Assembly: GCA_039024635.1 (NCBI GenBank)
Contig: JBCCQA010000021.1
Span: 1 to 64,000 of the forward strand
Direction: 5' to 3'
Length of the DNA stretch: 64,000 bases
Origin: Kuafuiihalomonas sp039024635
GTDB taxonomy: Bacteria > Myxococcota > Kuafuiibacteriia > Kuafuiibacteriales > Kuafuiibacteriaceae
Part shown: piece after piece, positions 56,025-64,000 of the stretch
Layout of the letters: each line of letters begins with the position of its first letter
Numbering within the stretch: position 1 is the first letter of the stretch
The notes under the pieces: generated by a model
What the model was told of the DNA's origin: nothing
What the model saw: only the letters and a program-made list of their open reading frames with translations
Database searches by the model: none
Made by a program: the position numbers and the translations under genes

Positions 56025-57431
56025 ATGAAACGACTGTTTAGCTTGGCGCTGCTATCGAGCGTGATTCTTCCCGTATTCGCTCAGGCCCAAAGCGAGAGTG
56101 AGGTCGAACAGAGCGAGGGCCGAAAGGGAAGCCGGGCCGACCGGGTCCTCGCCACCGCCGACCAGGGGATCGCCCGCGACTTCGTCATTTGGAGCGACGA
56201 AAAGCTGGACGGCTTCATCAAGCCCATCATCCAGCTGTCCTCTTCGGTCGTGGGCTATCTGCCCGAGGCCGATGTGCAGAATCGGGAATTCGACGAGCGG
56301 GTCAGCACCCTGCTCCTGTCGAGAATCGGCTTCGAGGGGGAGCTGTTCGGCTTTCTGTCCTTCCGCACGCTCTTCGAGCGCAACGTCGGCTTCAACCTGG
56401 CACGCAATGGTCCCGTGGGGACCTCCATATGGGAAGGCACGGCTTCCTGGCAAGCTCGAGAAAACTACATACGGCTTTCCAAGTGGGGCCTAGAGCTGTC
56501 GGCCGGCATCTTGCCCGACCCGGCGAGTGTCGACTACATCTCCAAGAACATCCTCGATACCTTTGGCATGGATCCCTACGTCCGAGACCCGCTACTTGTA
56601 AGCGGATTCAACCAGGGTCAGAGCGTGCTCTTTCGGGCCAAGCTCGGCGAGCTGACAGGCTGGTCGCCCATCGAGGGGCTGATCGCCGGCGTAAGCTTCA
56701 CCGGCGGCAACCCGCTGGTCTCCTCCCTGTCCTTCGGCTTTGGCGGCCAAGTGCGGCAAACTGTGACCTTGTTTTCGGCGCCGCTGCGGGCTCTTTCCAA
56801 CGGCCTTCCGGGCTCGGACATCCATATGTCGGTCGTGACCCCGAGTCTGACCTACGACAGCCGCTGGTTTGCCGCGAAGGCGGCGGGTCAGCTTTACTGG
56901 GTCGACAATGACGTGACCCAGTCCGAGGACGCGACTCTGACCGGCCACAACCTTCGAGCCACCGTCCAGCTGGAGAAGGTCAGCCAGTACGTGTTCCCAT
57001 TCCTCCTGCTTTTCGACCTGAAAGACGACTTTCTGAAGCTGTACGGCACGGCCGCCTACCGAGAGAATGACACCGTGGCCCTCCCGGACATCACAATGAC
57101 AAGAGAGGAGCGCTTCGTTGGCATCTTGGCGGCGGGTGGTTTTGACATCGACCTCTCGGGCTTTGACATCCCGGTGATTCGAAACTTTGGCTTGGGCGGC
57201 AATTACTACTACATCGATCAGCAATTCTCGGCCGAGGCCGCGGATGGACGTCCGGACGATCGGGTCCTGCAGTACATCAATCTCGGACTCACCTATTGGC
57301 TGTGGCAGGACGTGGCCTCGGCCGGTTTCCGCTGGGCACGGAATCAGGAAGAGTCTACCCAGGAGACTACGAGGCCCACGATCCTCGACGCCACCGACAG
57401 CTTCATCCTCTCGCTTCGGCTGCTGATCTGA
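56025..57431 (+). CDS. Outer-membrane beta-barrel protein
   Basis: 468 residues with a cleavable signal (LPVFAQAQS) and no lipobox. Alternating hydrophobic strands throughout, for example GGNYYYIDQQFSAEA and YINLGLTYWLW, ending in a terminal strand SFILSLRLLI, which fits a porin-type barrel. It is within the lipid-use operon, so uptake of a hydrophobic substrate is plausible. No specific family. Confidence 0.74.
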   Translation: MKRLFSLALLSSVILPVFAQAQSESEVEQSEGRKGSRADRVLATADQGIARDFVIWSDEKLDGFIKPIIQLSSSVVGYLPEADVQNREFDERVSTLLLSRIGFEGELFGFLSFRTLFERNVGFNLARNGPVGTSIWEGTASWQARENYIRLSKWGLELSAGILPDPASVDYISKNILDTFGMDPYVRDPLLVSGFNQGQSVLFRAKLGELTGWSPIEGLIAGVSFTGGNPLVSSLSFGFGGQVRQTVTLFSAPLRALSNGLPGSDIHMSVVTPSLTYDSRWFAAKAAGQLYWVDNDVTQSEDATLTGHNLRATVQLEKVSQYVFPFLLLFDLKDDFLKLYGTAAYRENDTVALPDITMTREERFVGILAAGGFDIDLSGFDIPVIRNFGLGGNYYYIDQQFSAEAADGRPDDRVLQYINLGLTYWLWQDVASAGFRWARNQEESTQETTRPTILDATDSFILSLRLLI

Positions 57432-57445
57432 CCCCGGAGACCGTC

Positions 57446-58984
57446 GTGTACGACTTCGTCCGAAGCTGGGCCAAACTCGCACCGGACCGGCTGGCCATCG
57501 AAGAGATACGTTCGGGACGGGTCTGGACCTATGCCCAGCTCGACGCCCGAGCGGAGGCCATCGGTCGAGCCCTGAAGCAGGAACTCGGTTCAGCCGAAGC
57601 TCATCGGGTCGCCCTCCTTTGCAAGGGCCGAGGCGAGGTTTTCGAAGCTCTCTTTGCAGCGGCCAAGGCCAAGCTGACCCTCGTTCCGTTGAACTGGCGT
57701 CTGGCAGCGCGGGAGCTGGAAGGCATCTTGAAGGACTCGGGGGTGACACTCCTCGCGTACGACGGTGCGCACGCAGACATGGCGGAGGCCCTGCTGGAGT
57801 CGGTGCCCATGAAGGCCATCGCCCTCGATGAACACGGACATGCTGGGCATCCGGTGTGGGAGAGGCTGGCTGAGGGCACGTCGGGTGCTGGAGCTCTTCT
57901 CGGGCCGGCCATGGAGGATGTTCCTCTCGTTCTCTACACCAGCGGTACGACGGGAGGTCCCAAGGGGGTCATGGTGCCGTGGCGCCAGATCGTCTTCAAC
58001 GCCATCAATACGGTCTTGGCCGCTGATCTCACGCCCGAAGACGCCACCCTGGCTTGTTTGCCTCTCTTTCATACGGGCGGGCTTCACGCCTTGGCGACGC
58101 CCACGCTGTACCGAGGGGGACGGGTGCTCTTGGCGCCCAGCTTCGACCCGACGGAGGCAACGGCGCTGCTCCGAAGCGGCCGGGTCAGCACCACCATCGC
58201 TGTGCCCACCATGTACGAGATGATGGCGGGAACAGGCCTATTGGAGCCGGGTCCAGCCGCGATACCTCGTATCCTCCTTTGCGGGGGCGCGCCGGTCACG
58301 ACGCAGACCCTGGAGCTCTTCCATGGAGCCGGTATGCCCCTCCGACAGGGCTATGGCCTCACCGAGGTGGGCCCCAACTGTTTCACTCTCTCTCCTTTGG
58401 AGGGGCCGGATCGAATCGGGACGGTAGGCTTTCCGGCTTTCCATGGTGAGGCTCGGCTCGTGGATCAGGACGGTCACGAGGTCGGAGTCGCTACCCCGGG
58501 CGAGCTTCAGCTTCGGGGACCCCACGTCTCGATGGGCTACCTGAATCGGCCTGAGGCGACCCAGGTCGTGCTCAGCGAGGACGGCTGGTTCAGCACCGGT
58601 GACGTTTTGGTTCGAAATGAGCGCGGGGCCTACGCCGTGGTCGGTCGAATGAAAGATATGTTCATCTCCGGCGGAGAGAACGTCTATCCGGTCGAGGTGG
58701 AGAATGCGCTCGTCGAGCATCCGGAGGTCCAAGCGGCGGCCGTCCTCGGCGTCCAAGACTCCAAGTGGGGTCAGGTTGGCTATGGCGTGCTGATTCCGGA
58801 GTCGATGGATGCACCGCCCAATGCTCTGGACCTGCAGGAATGGCTGAAGCACCGGATCGCGCGCTACAAGGTCCCCAAGCACTGGCGCTTCGTCGAGCGC
58901 TTTCCCCTCAACGCTTCAGGCAAGGTCGAGAAGGCTCGGCTTCTCGAAGTGGTTCGAGCTGAGCTCGAGAAAGCCGGGTCATGA
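57446..58984 (+). CDS. Long-/medium-chain acyl-CoA synthetase (ANL superfamily)
   Basis: 512 residues from GTG 57446, which has CCGGAGA upstream; a longer frame overlaps the barrel gene. AMP-binding motif LYTSGTTGGPKGVMVPW, GYGLTEVGPNC, and GGENVYPVEVENAL (hinge), and the catalytic Lys near the end in PLNASGKVEKARLLEV. Activates a carboxylic acid to its CoA ester. Overlaps the next gene at ATGA. Confidence 0.9.
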   Translation: MYDFVRSWAKLAPDRLAIEEIRSGRVWTYAQLDARAEAIGRALKQELGSAEAHRVALLCKGRGEVFEALFAAAKAKLTLVPLNWRLAARELEGILKDSGVTLLAYDGAHADMAEALLESVPMKAIALDEHGHAGHPVWERLAEGTSGAGALLGPAMEDVPLVLYTSGTTGGPKGVMVPWRQIVFNAINTVLAADLTPEDATLACLPLFHTGGLHALATPTLYRGGRVLLAPSFDPTEATALLRSGRVSTTIAVPTMYEMMAGTGLLEPGPAAIPRILLCGGAPVTTQTLELFHGAGMPLRQGYGLTEVGPNCFTLSPLEGPDRIGTVGFPAFHGEARLVDQDGHEVGVATPGELQLRGPHVSMGYLNRPEATQVVLSEDGWFSTGDVLVRNERGAYAVVGRMKDMFISGGENVYPVEVENALVEHPEVQAAAVLGVQDSKWGQVGYGVLIPESMDAPPNALDLQEWLKHRIARYKVPKHWRFVERFPLNASGKVEKARLLEVVRAELEKAGS

Positions 58985-59994
58985 CCGCTTTCGCCGAACT
59001 CCTTACCACCGGCATCTACGTGCCCGAGCGCGAGGTTTCCAACGACGAGCTGCGAGCCCGCTTTGCCAAGACCGCGCCCGACTTTGTCGACAAGGTCGAG
59101 GCGGCGTCGGGAATCAAGACGCGTTGGTATGCGCCCGACGATTGGTCGACGTCGGACCTGGCGCTGCGCGCGGCTCGGGACGCTCTCAATCGAGCTTCAT
59201 TGACGCCCGAAGACCTGGACTTGATCGTCCTCGGGACCGACACCCCAGACTACATCACACCAGCCACCTCGGTCGTTCTCCAGGTGAAGCTGGGGGCTCA
59301 TCGCGCAGGGACCTTCGACGTGGGTTGTGCCTGCGCGTCATTTCCGACCGGATTGATGACCGCCGCGGGCCTCATCGCCAGCCAGCCCGGAATCCAGACG
59401 GTGCTCGTGGTGGGCGCGTACATGATGCATCGCCTGGCCGATCCTTCCGACCCCATGGTCTTCTTCTATGGAGACGGGGCGGGTGCCGCCATCCTGCAGG
59501 GCGCCGAGGCGCCAGGCCTCATGAAGGGGGCCTTCCTGGCCGATGGGCAGTACGCTCGTCACTGGGGCATCTTCAGTGGAGGAACGGTCGAACCCGCGAG
59601 CGCGGCCTCGGTGGCGGAGGGACGGACCCAAGTTCGACTGACCGAAAAGTACCCCTCTGAGATCAACGACGAGGGATGGCCCAAGTTGATGCGAAGCATC
59701 ACCGAGCAGAATGAGCTTCAGATGGAGGACGTCGACCTCGCCATCTTCACTCAGGTGCGTCGCAGCACCATCTTGAAGGTGGGCGCAGAGCTTGGGATTC
59801 CGGAGCCGAGGCTGCCTATGGTCATGGGGAAGTGGGGCTACACGGGTTCGGCCTGTATCGGCATGGCCCTTCACGATGCGATCGTCCAAGGCCGGGCCAA
59901 ACCCGGTCATCTGGTGACCCTGGTGGGCTCAGGTGTCGGCTACAACCAGGCCGGAGTGGCGCTGAGACTCACGGAGGCTTTGAAAGGAGGATGA
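58981..59994 (+). CDS. Thiolase-fold KAS III-like protein with altered triad
   Basis: 337 residues resembling FabH: DVGCACASFPTGLM has the nucleophile Cys118. Where FabH has PHQAN the protein has IFTQVRRSTI (His replaced), and where FabH has GNTSAA it has KWGYTGSACIG (Asn replaced by Tyr). It thus lacks the usual decarboxylating His/Asn, so a Claisen condensation of other acyl-CoAs, or another chemistry, is likely. ATG 58981 overlaps the ligase, and a perfect AGGAGG for the next gene lies in its end. Confidence 0.82.
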   Translation: MTAFAELLTTGIYVPEREVSNDELRARFAKTAPDFVDKVEAASGIKTRWYAPDDWSTSDLALRAARDALNRASLTPEDLDLIVLGTDTPDYITPATSVVLQVKLGAHRAGTFDVGCACASFPTGLMTAAGLIASQPGIQTVLVVGAYMMHRLADPSDPMVFFYGDGAGAAILQGAEAPGLMKGAFLADGQYARHWGIFSGGTVEPASAASVAEGRTQVRLTEKYPSEINDEGWPKLMRSITEQNELQMEDVDLAIFTQVRRSTILKVGAELGIPEPRLPMVMGKWGYTGSACIGMALHDAIVQGRAKPGHLVTLVGSGVGYNQAGVALRLTEALKGG

Positions 59995-59995
59995 G

Positions 59996-60745
59996 GTGAA
60001 ACTCGAGGAGATGAAGGTCATCGTGACTGGCGGGGCCAAAGGGATGGGCGCCTACTTCGTAGAGCGGCTGGTAGAGGCCGGGGCTCGAGTGGCGGCCGGT
60101 GACGTTTCGGAGGAGGGCCTGGCCAAGCTACCCGACGCCGTCCATCGAAGGCGTCTGGACGTAACCGATTCGAAAGACTGCCGGAGATTCGTTGCTTGGG
60201 CTCACGACGTGATGGATGGGCTCGACGGTTTGGTCAACAACGCCGGAATCATCCGGGATGGTCTCCTCGTCCGAAAGGATCGGAACACGGGGGCCATTCA
60301 GACCATGTCCGATGAGCAATGGCAGGCTGTCCTCGACGTCAACCTGAGCGGGGCGACGTACATGGTTCGAGAGTTTGCAGCACTATTGGCAGGACGGGCT
60401 CCGCCGGGTCCAGCTGCCATCGTCAACATGTCCTCCGTCGCCCGACACGGGAATCGAGGTCAGAGCAACTACGTGGCAACGAAGGCCGCCTTGGCCGCCA
60501 ACACTGTGACCTGGGCCCGAGAGTTTGCCCGCTTCGGCATCAGGGTGGGGGCCATCGCGCCCGGCATGATCGAGACACCCATGACCGAAGGAATGAACCA
60601 AAAGGCCCGGGATGCACTCGTGGCCATGGTGCCGGTGGGGCGCATCGGCAGGCCGGAAGACATCTGGTTGGCCGTGAAGTTCATCTTCGAGTGTGACTAC
60701 TTCAATGGGCGTTGTCTAGACGTAGACGGCGGCCTGGTCATGTGA
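59996..60745 (+). CDS. Short-chain dehydrogenase/reductase
   Basis: 249 residues. TGGAKGMGAYFVERL (cofactor), NNAGIIRDG, Ser in MSSVARHGNRG, YVATKAAL (Tyr-x-x-x-Lys) and PGMIETPM. FabG-like, probably reducing or oxidising a 3-oxo/hydroxyacyl product of the adjacent enzyme. GTG start with AGGAGG five bases upstream. Confidence 0.9.
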   Translation: MKLEEMKVIVTGGAKGMGAYFVERLVEAGARVAAGDVSEEGLAKLPDAVHRRRLDVTDSKDCRRFVAWAHDVMDGLDGLVNNAGIIRDGLLVRKDRNTGAIQTMSDEQWQAVLDVNLSGATYMVREFAALLAGRAPPGPAAIVNMSSVARHGNRGQSNYVATKAALAANTVTWAREFARFGIRVGAIAPGMIETPMTEGMNQKARDALVAMVPVGRIGRPEDIWLAVKFIFECDYFNGRCLDVDGGLVM

Positions 60746-60746
60746 C

Positions 60747-62228
60747 GTGAGTTCGAACGCTTTCGCCTGGGTCGTATTCGGCGTCTACATCGTCGCCACG
60801 ACCCTCCTCGCCTTGCGAGGAATGCGCAAGACCCAGGATCTGGCCGGCTTCGCCATTGGTGGAGGAAACATGGGGCCCATCTTGGTGGGGGTGACCTTGG
60901 CTGCCGCCGTGAGCAGCACGGCGACCTTCGTCATCAACCCTGGCTTCGTCTTCAAGGATGGACTCGCGGCGCTCCTTCATTTTGGTGTAGCGGGCTACGG
61001 CGGCGTCATCGCCGGCCTACTTGTCCTCTCGAAGGGCTTCCGTCGGATTGGCTCGAAGGTTCGCGCGCTCACGCTGCCCCACTGGGTAGGCGCTCGCTAC
61101 GAGAGCCCCGGCCTTCGAACCTACTTCGCCCTCCTCAACCTCGTGTTGGCAGTGACCTTCTGCGTACTCATCGTCAAAGGCTCCGCCCTGGTCATGCAGC
61201 ACACCCTCGGTCTCGGCTACGGGACCGCTGTCTTTATCATCGTGGGCTTCGTGTTTACCTACATCCTGCTGGGCGGGACGTACGCTCACGCCTATACGAA
61301 CGCGTTACAGGGCTCGATCATGGCAGTCGTTGCTCTGCTGATTTTTGGCAGCGGTCTCGGCCTCCTCTTCGATGAGCCGGGTCTTTGGTCCGTCCTCGCG
61401 GAACAGGATCCCAACTTGGTCAAGGTCGTGAACCCGAGCAGCGCACTTTTCAGCTCAGCGTGGCAGATCTTCGTGTGCGGGTTCGTAGTGTCTTTTGGGT
61501 TGGTCTGCCAGCCTCACATCTTGACCAAGAGCCTCTACTTACGCCGAGACGAGGACCACACCGCCTACCTCGTCGTGGCCGGCATCGTAGGCACCAGCTT
61601 CACCCTGATGCTGGTCGTTGGGTTGTGGGCCCGGGCTCGCTTCCCCGAGATTCCGAGCCAGGACGCGGTCATCGCGGTCTACATCGCCAAGAGCTTTACG
61701 CCCTACGTCGGTGCTTTCGTATCGGTCGCGCTCTTGGCTGCAGGGATGAGCACCATGGATGGGCTCCTGGTCAGCGCATCCACGATCGCGGGCAACGACA
61801 TCTTTTTGGGCTTCTTGGGGGAACGCTTGATGCCGGGCGCGAGCATGGCCGAGCGAGAGAAGGCTGCTCTGCGAGCAAGCCAGGGGATCATCGCTTTCAT
61901 GGGCGTGAGCGCCTTCTTTCTTGCCCTGGATCCGCCCCAACTCGTCGGCCTCTTCGCTCAGATGGGCGTGTATGGCGTGGTCTGTGCGTCCATCGTTCCC
62001 ATGACGGCCGGAATTCTTCTGGACCGACCGAGTCGAAGTGGCGTCAAGGCGGCCGCTGTCGCCGGGCCTCTCGTCCACTTCACGCACTACGGTTCGGTCT
62101 TCTACGGCTATGGCCAGCCCATCAACCCGGCGTTGACAGCCACCGAAGGCGTGATTGCCTCGGTCGCGATCTACGTCCTCATCTCGCTGCTCAAACCGGG
62201 GCAGAAAGACTCTTCGGCGTCCCTCTAG
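60747..62228 (+). CDS. Sodium:solute symporter (SSS family)
   Basis: 493 residues with about 13 hydrophobic helices. AAAVSSTATFVINPGF and AALLAAGMSTMDGLLVSASTI carry the small-residue Na+ site patterns of the family, like PutP/acetate permeases. Substrate unknown; the location suggests a carboxylate for the acyl-CoA ligase. GTG start one base after the SDR stop. Its stop overlaps the convergent lipoprotein gene. Confidence 0.88.
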   Translation: MSSNAFAWVVFGVYIVATTLLALRGMRKTQDLAGFAIGGGNMGPILVGVTLAAAVSSTATFVINPGFVFKDGLAALLHFGVAGYGGVIAGLLVLSKGFRRIGSKVRALTLPHWVGARYESPGLRTYFALLNLVLAVTFCVLIVKGSALVMQHTLGLGYGTAVFIIVGFVFTYILLGGTYAHAYTNALQGSIMAVVALLIFGSGLGLLFDEPGLWSVLAEQDPNLVKVVNPSSALFSSAWQIFVCGFVVSFGLVCQPHILTKSLYLRRDEDHTAYLVVAGIVGTSFTLMLVVGLWARARFPEIPSQDAVIAVYIAKSFTPYVGAFVSVALLAAGMSTMDGLLVSASTIAGNDIFLGFLGERLMPGASMAEREKAALRASQGIIAFMGVSAFFLALDPPQLVGLFAQMGVYGVVCASIVPMTAGILLDRPSRSGVKAAAVAGPLVHFTHYGSVFYGYGQPINPALTATEGVIASVAIYVLISLLKPGQKDSSASL

Positions 62229-63169
62229 GGCAATGGGGCTCGAAACTGGGCCCGCACACCCTGAACCGAGAAGCCTTGGCCGCTGGCGGATCGACCACGG
62301 CCCGAGAAGTTGAGCTGGCCTGACAGTATGCCTCCTTCCGTCGACGCGATGTCGATGGAGCCGCCGCCGTCATCGACATACTGGGTTGGACCTCGGTCTC
62401 GTAGCAGTTCGCCCCGCACGTCCACACCCGCGCCGCCGTAGGTGCCGACGGGAAGCGCGCCGTTCAGTTTGGGAACCCGTCCGTCGATGAAACTCCCCGA
62501 GGCTTGGTCCTCGACGATGACTCGGAAGTTGGCGCCCTCGTCCTCGATCCTCGCGGCTCCGTCCAGGTTGATGCTCTCGCTGAAGCGCGCTCTTCCCTGG
62601 CCGTTGTCCAGGCCGTCGATATCGGGCTGGACGTAGCGGGCGTCGAAGCGGGCCTCCAGCGCGTGGGATGGCGTCGAGGCGCCCGTTCGTTGAATTCGGG
62701 CCCTGAGGCGCCCTCGGAGGCGCTGGTTTTCGTGGAGCTCGACGCTGAGCGTACCTTCAGCGCGGTTTACGTAGTACTCCCTGCCGTCAAAGAAGGCGCT
62801 CAGGTCGCTGCTGCCCTGGCCGCCTTCACTGGTCGCCCCGACGCCGAAGACTTCGTAGTCGCCTGGAAGGAGATACTGGCCGAAGGCGGACTCGTCGCGA
62901 ATCGTGAGCGAGATGCGGTCTTCGCCGTCGGCCAAGCGGATGATTACCACGCGTCGCTGCGCATCGTAGCCGTAGTCAAGTTCAGCCGTGGCACCTGATG
63001 CCTCGGCTATCCTTTGTCCGTCGGACAGTGCGGTCAGGCTGAAACTGCCAGTTACGATGCTTGGGCTTCCGCCTCCTCCGCCTCCGCCTGAGGGATCAGG
63101 TCCCAGTTCGGTCGAGCTGCCGCCACAGGCCAAGATGAGGGGAAGAACACAGGGGCTGGTTCGCTTCAT
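62225..63169 (-). CDS. Hypothetical secreted lipoprotein
   Basis: 314 residues with a lipobox (PLILACGG) and a Gly-rich linker (about 25-36). The mature part is beta-rich with repeated Arg/Asp pairs and no recognised domain. Convergent with the symporter, sharing four bases. Confidence 0.72.
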   Translation of the reverse strand: MKRTSPCVLPLILACGGSSTELGPDPSGGGGGGGSPSIVTGSFSLTALSDGQRIAEASGATAELDYGYDAQRRVVIIRLADGEDRISLTIRDESAFGQYLLPGDYEVFGVGATSEGGQGSSDLSAFFDGREYYVNRAEGTLSVELHENQRLRGRLRARIQRTGASTPSHALEARFDARYVQPDIDGLDNGQGRARFSESINLDGAARIEDEGANFRVIVEDQASGSFIDGRVPKLNGALPVGTYGGAGVDVRGELLRDRGPTQYVDDGGGSIDIASTEGGILSGQLNFSGRGRSASGQGFSVQGVRAQFRAPLP

Positions 63170-63229
63170 GTCCCCCCGTTTCCGTTCCGTCCGATCTTGC
63201 GCGGACCAATTCGGTTTCGTCTCCGGGCG

Positions 63230-64000
63230 TCAGGGGTCTTGGATGTCTACCGTATGGCAGTCCTTCACCGCTGCGGGTGGCCAGTCTGCACCCGCTTCCA
63301 GCGATACATCGACGGTCTGAATGTCGAGGGCGCCATCGGTGAACAGGCCGCAGATCGCCATCATGCCCGGCGCTGGATCGACCTTCACCAGTTCGCCGAG
63401 TTCGACGTCGGCCCGCCCGGCCTCCACGGGGAGGCTCTGGGGGCGGTCATCGAGGTCCGTGTAGGCCGGGTGGAACCAGTGGATGCGACCTTCAGCGTCC
63501 CGGCCTACGATGGCCAGAAAGCCTGGGGCCTGGGCCAGGGTGGTGAATGCAAAGGCGAAGGCCCGGTCGCTGCGGGCCGTAGCTTTGACCTGCGAAAGCT
63601 GAGCCTCGGGACCCGAAGCTTGGAAAATGGAGATCCAGGCCTGGCGCCCTTCGGCGGAGCCCGAGCGAGCCTGAACGTCGGTTTTCGGGGTCCTGACGAC
63701 CATCAGCGCCACCGCGGCGGCCGTCAGCGCCCCGAAGGAGCCTGCGAGCCACCAGCCGCTTCTCCGCCGGATGGGAAGGATCTTGGCATCCGCCCCGCCA
63801 CCGCTCTCGGTGAGGAGAGCTTTCTCTAGCCCGACGGAAGCGGGCGCCGGAGTGCCCCTGGCCAAGAGGCGATCGATCTGAGCTTGGGGCACGTCCCGAC
63901 CCTCCAGCCCTCGCTCGAGCTCCACCCATCGGGCGTAGCTTCGGCGCAGCGCTTCGGAAGACTCCAACAAGGTCTGCAGCTCTTGGTCCTCCTCGGGGGA
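63230..64000 (-). CDS. Membrane-anchored anti-sigma-like protein, N-terminus cut by window edge
   Basis: At least 256 residues; the frame is open to the right edge, so the start lies outside. The visible N-terminal part (EEDQELQTLLESSEALRRSYARWVELERGLEG) resembles the cytoplasmic domain of anti-sigma factors. One membrane helix (WWLAGSFGALTAAAVALMVV) is followed by a periplasmic domain ending in DIQTVDVSLEAGADWPPAAVKDCHTVDI. No zinc-finger HxxxCxxC seen. A sigma factor gene would be expected beyond the edge. Confidence 0.7.
   Translation of the reverse strand, partial: SPEEDQELQTLLESSEALRRSYARWVELERGLEGRDVPQAQIDRLLARGTPAPASVGLEKALLTESGGGADAKILPIRRRSGWWLAGSFGALTAAAVALMVVRTPKTDVQARSGSAEGRQAWISIFQASGPEAQLSQVKATARSDRAFAFAFTTLAQAPGFLAIVGRDAEGRIHWFHPAYTDLDDRPQSLPVEAGRADVELGELVKVDPAPGMMAICGLFTDGALDIQTVDVSLEAGADWPPAAVKDCHTVDIQDP

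Noticed and set aside
1..64000. CRISPR arrays, insertion sequences, prophage, rRNA
   Set aside because: No repeated spacer-like units, transposase or integrase frames, or rRNA-like stretches were seen on either strand.

Overview
The window carries most of a purple-bacterial-type photosynthesis gene cluster (about 1-24.4 kb), followed directly by an alternative complex III operon (24.7-32.9 kb) and then by accessory and housekeeping genes (32.9-64 kb). The DNA is GC-rich, with many GTG/TTG starts and ATGA start/stop overlaps. The second half is rich in secreted lipoproteins, including a Cys-rich one with short repeats, which together with the alternative complex III operon suggests a deltaproteobacterial or myxobacterial genome rather than a typical alpha-, beta- or gammaproteobacterium. 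Phototrophic Myxococcota have been described, and that is my best guess. No rRNA, phylogenetic marker or tRNA is present to settle it.

Layout. The minus-strand bchF-bchN-bchB run leaves the window at its left edge (bchB is incomplete). A short divergent control region separates it from a plus-strand run: aerR-like, ppsR, bchG, a fused pucC-type transporter/bchP reductase, a small membrane protein, an alpha/beta hydrolase, bchI-bchD-bchO, crtE-crtF, bchC-bchX-bchY-bchZ, and pufQ-B-A-L-M-C. A strong terminator closes it at 24.44 kb. Together these genes make bacteriochlorophyll a from protochlorophyllide, add its tail, begin a spheroidene-type carotenoid pathway, and encode a type II reaction centre with LH1 and a tetraheme cytochrome. 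PpsR-type TGT-N12-ACA sites, each overlapping or next to a promoter-like sequence, lie upstream of crtE and bchC, with a one-mismatch version between bchF and aerR. Genes expected but not in this window are bchH/L/M, puhA, acsF or bchE, and crtB/I/C/D.

actA-F plus a lipoprotein cytochrome c follow the puf operon. This complex oxidises quinol and reduces cytochrome c or a similar carrier, so it could close cyclic electron flow with the reaction centre in place of cytochrome bc1. ActF has an unusual His/Asp-rich loop.

The region 32.9-36.5 kb holds surface-polysaccharide genes (a Wzy/O-antigen-ligase-like protein and a glycosyltransferase), a Cys-rich lipoprotein and a frameshifted remnant of a hybrid sensor kinase. 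The region 36.5-40.8 kb is a sulfide/sulfane-sulfur module: persulfide dioxygenase, a FisR-type sigma-54 activator, a DUF1641 protein and sulfide:quinone reductase. Two sigma-54 promoters there sit at identical distance from their start codons. Next come a CBS-domain protein, a relic of a copper-type P-ATPase, a DUF309-hydrolase fusion, a DEAD-box helicase, CIA30, FKBP, a bicarbonate transporter with its PII-like partner (sbtA-sbtB), and a methyltransferase. From 48.7 to 64 kb there are large lipoproteins, then an apparent lipid-use operon: thioesterase, two lipases, a PaaX-like regulator, an outer-membrane barrel, an acyl-CoA ligase, a thiolase-fold enzyme lacking the usual His/Asn, an SDR and a Na+/solute symporter. 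The last gene, anti-sigma-like, runs off the right edge.
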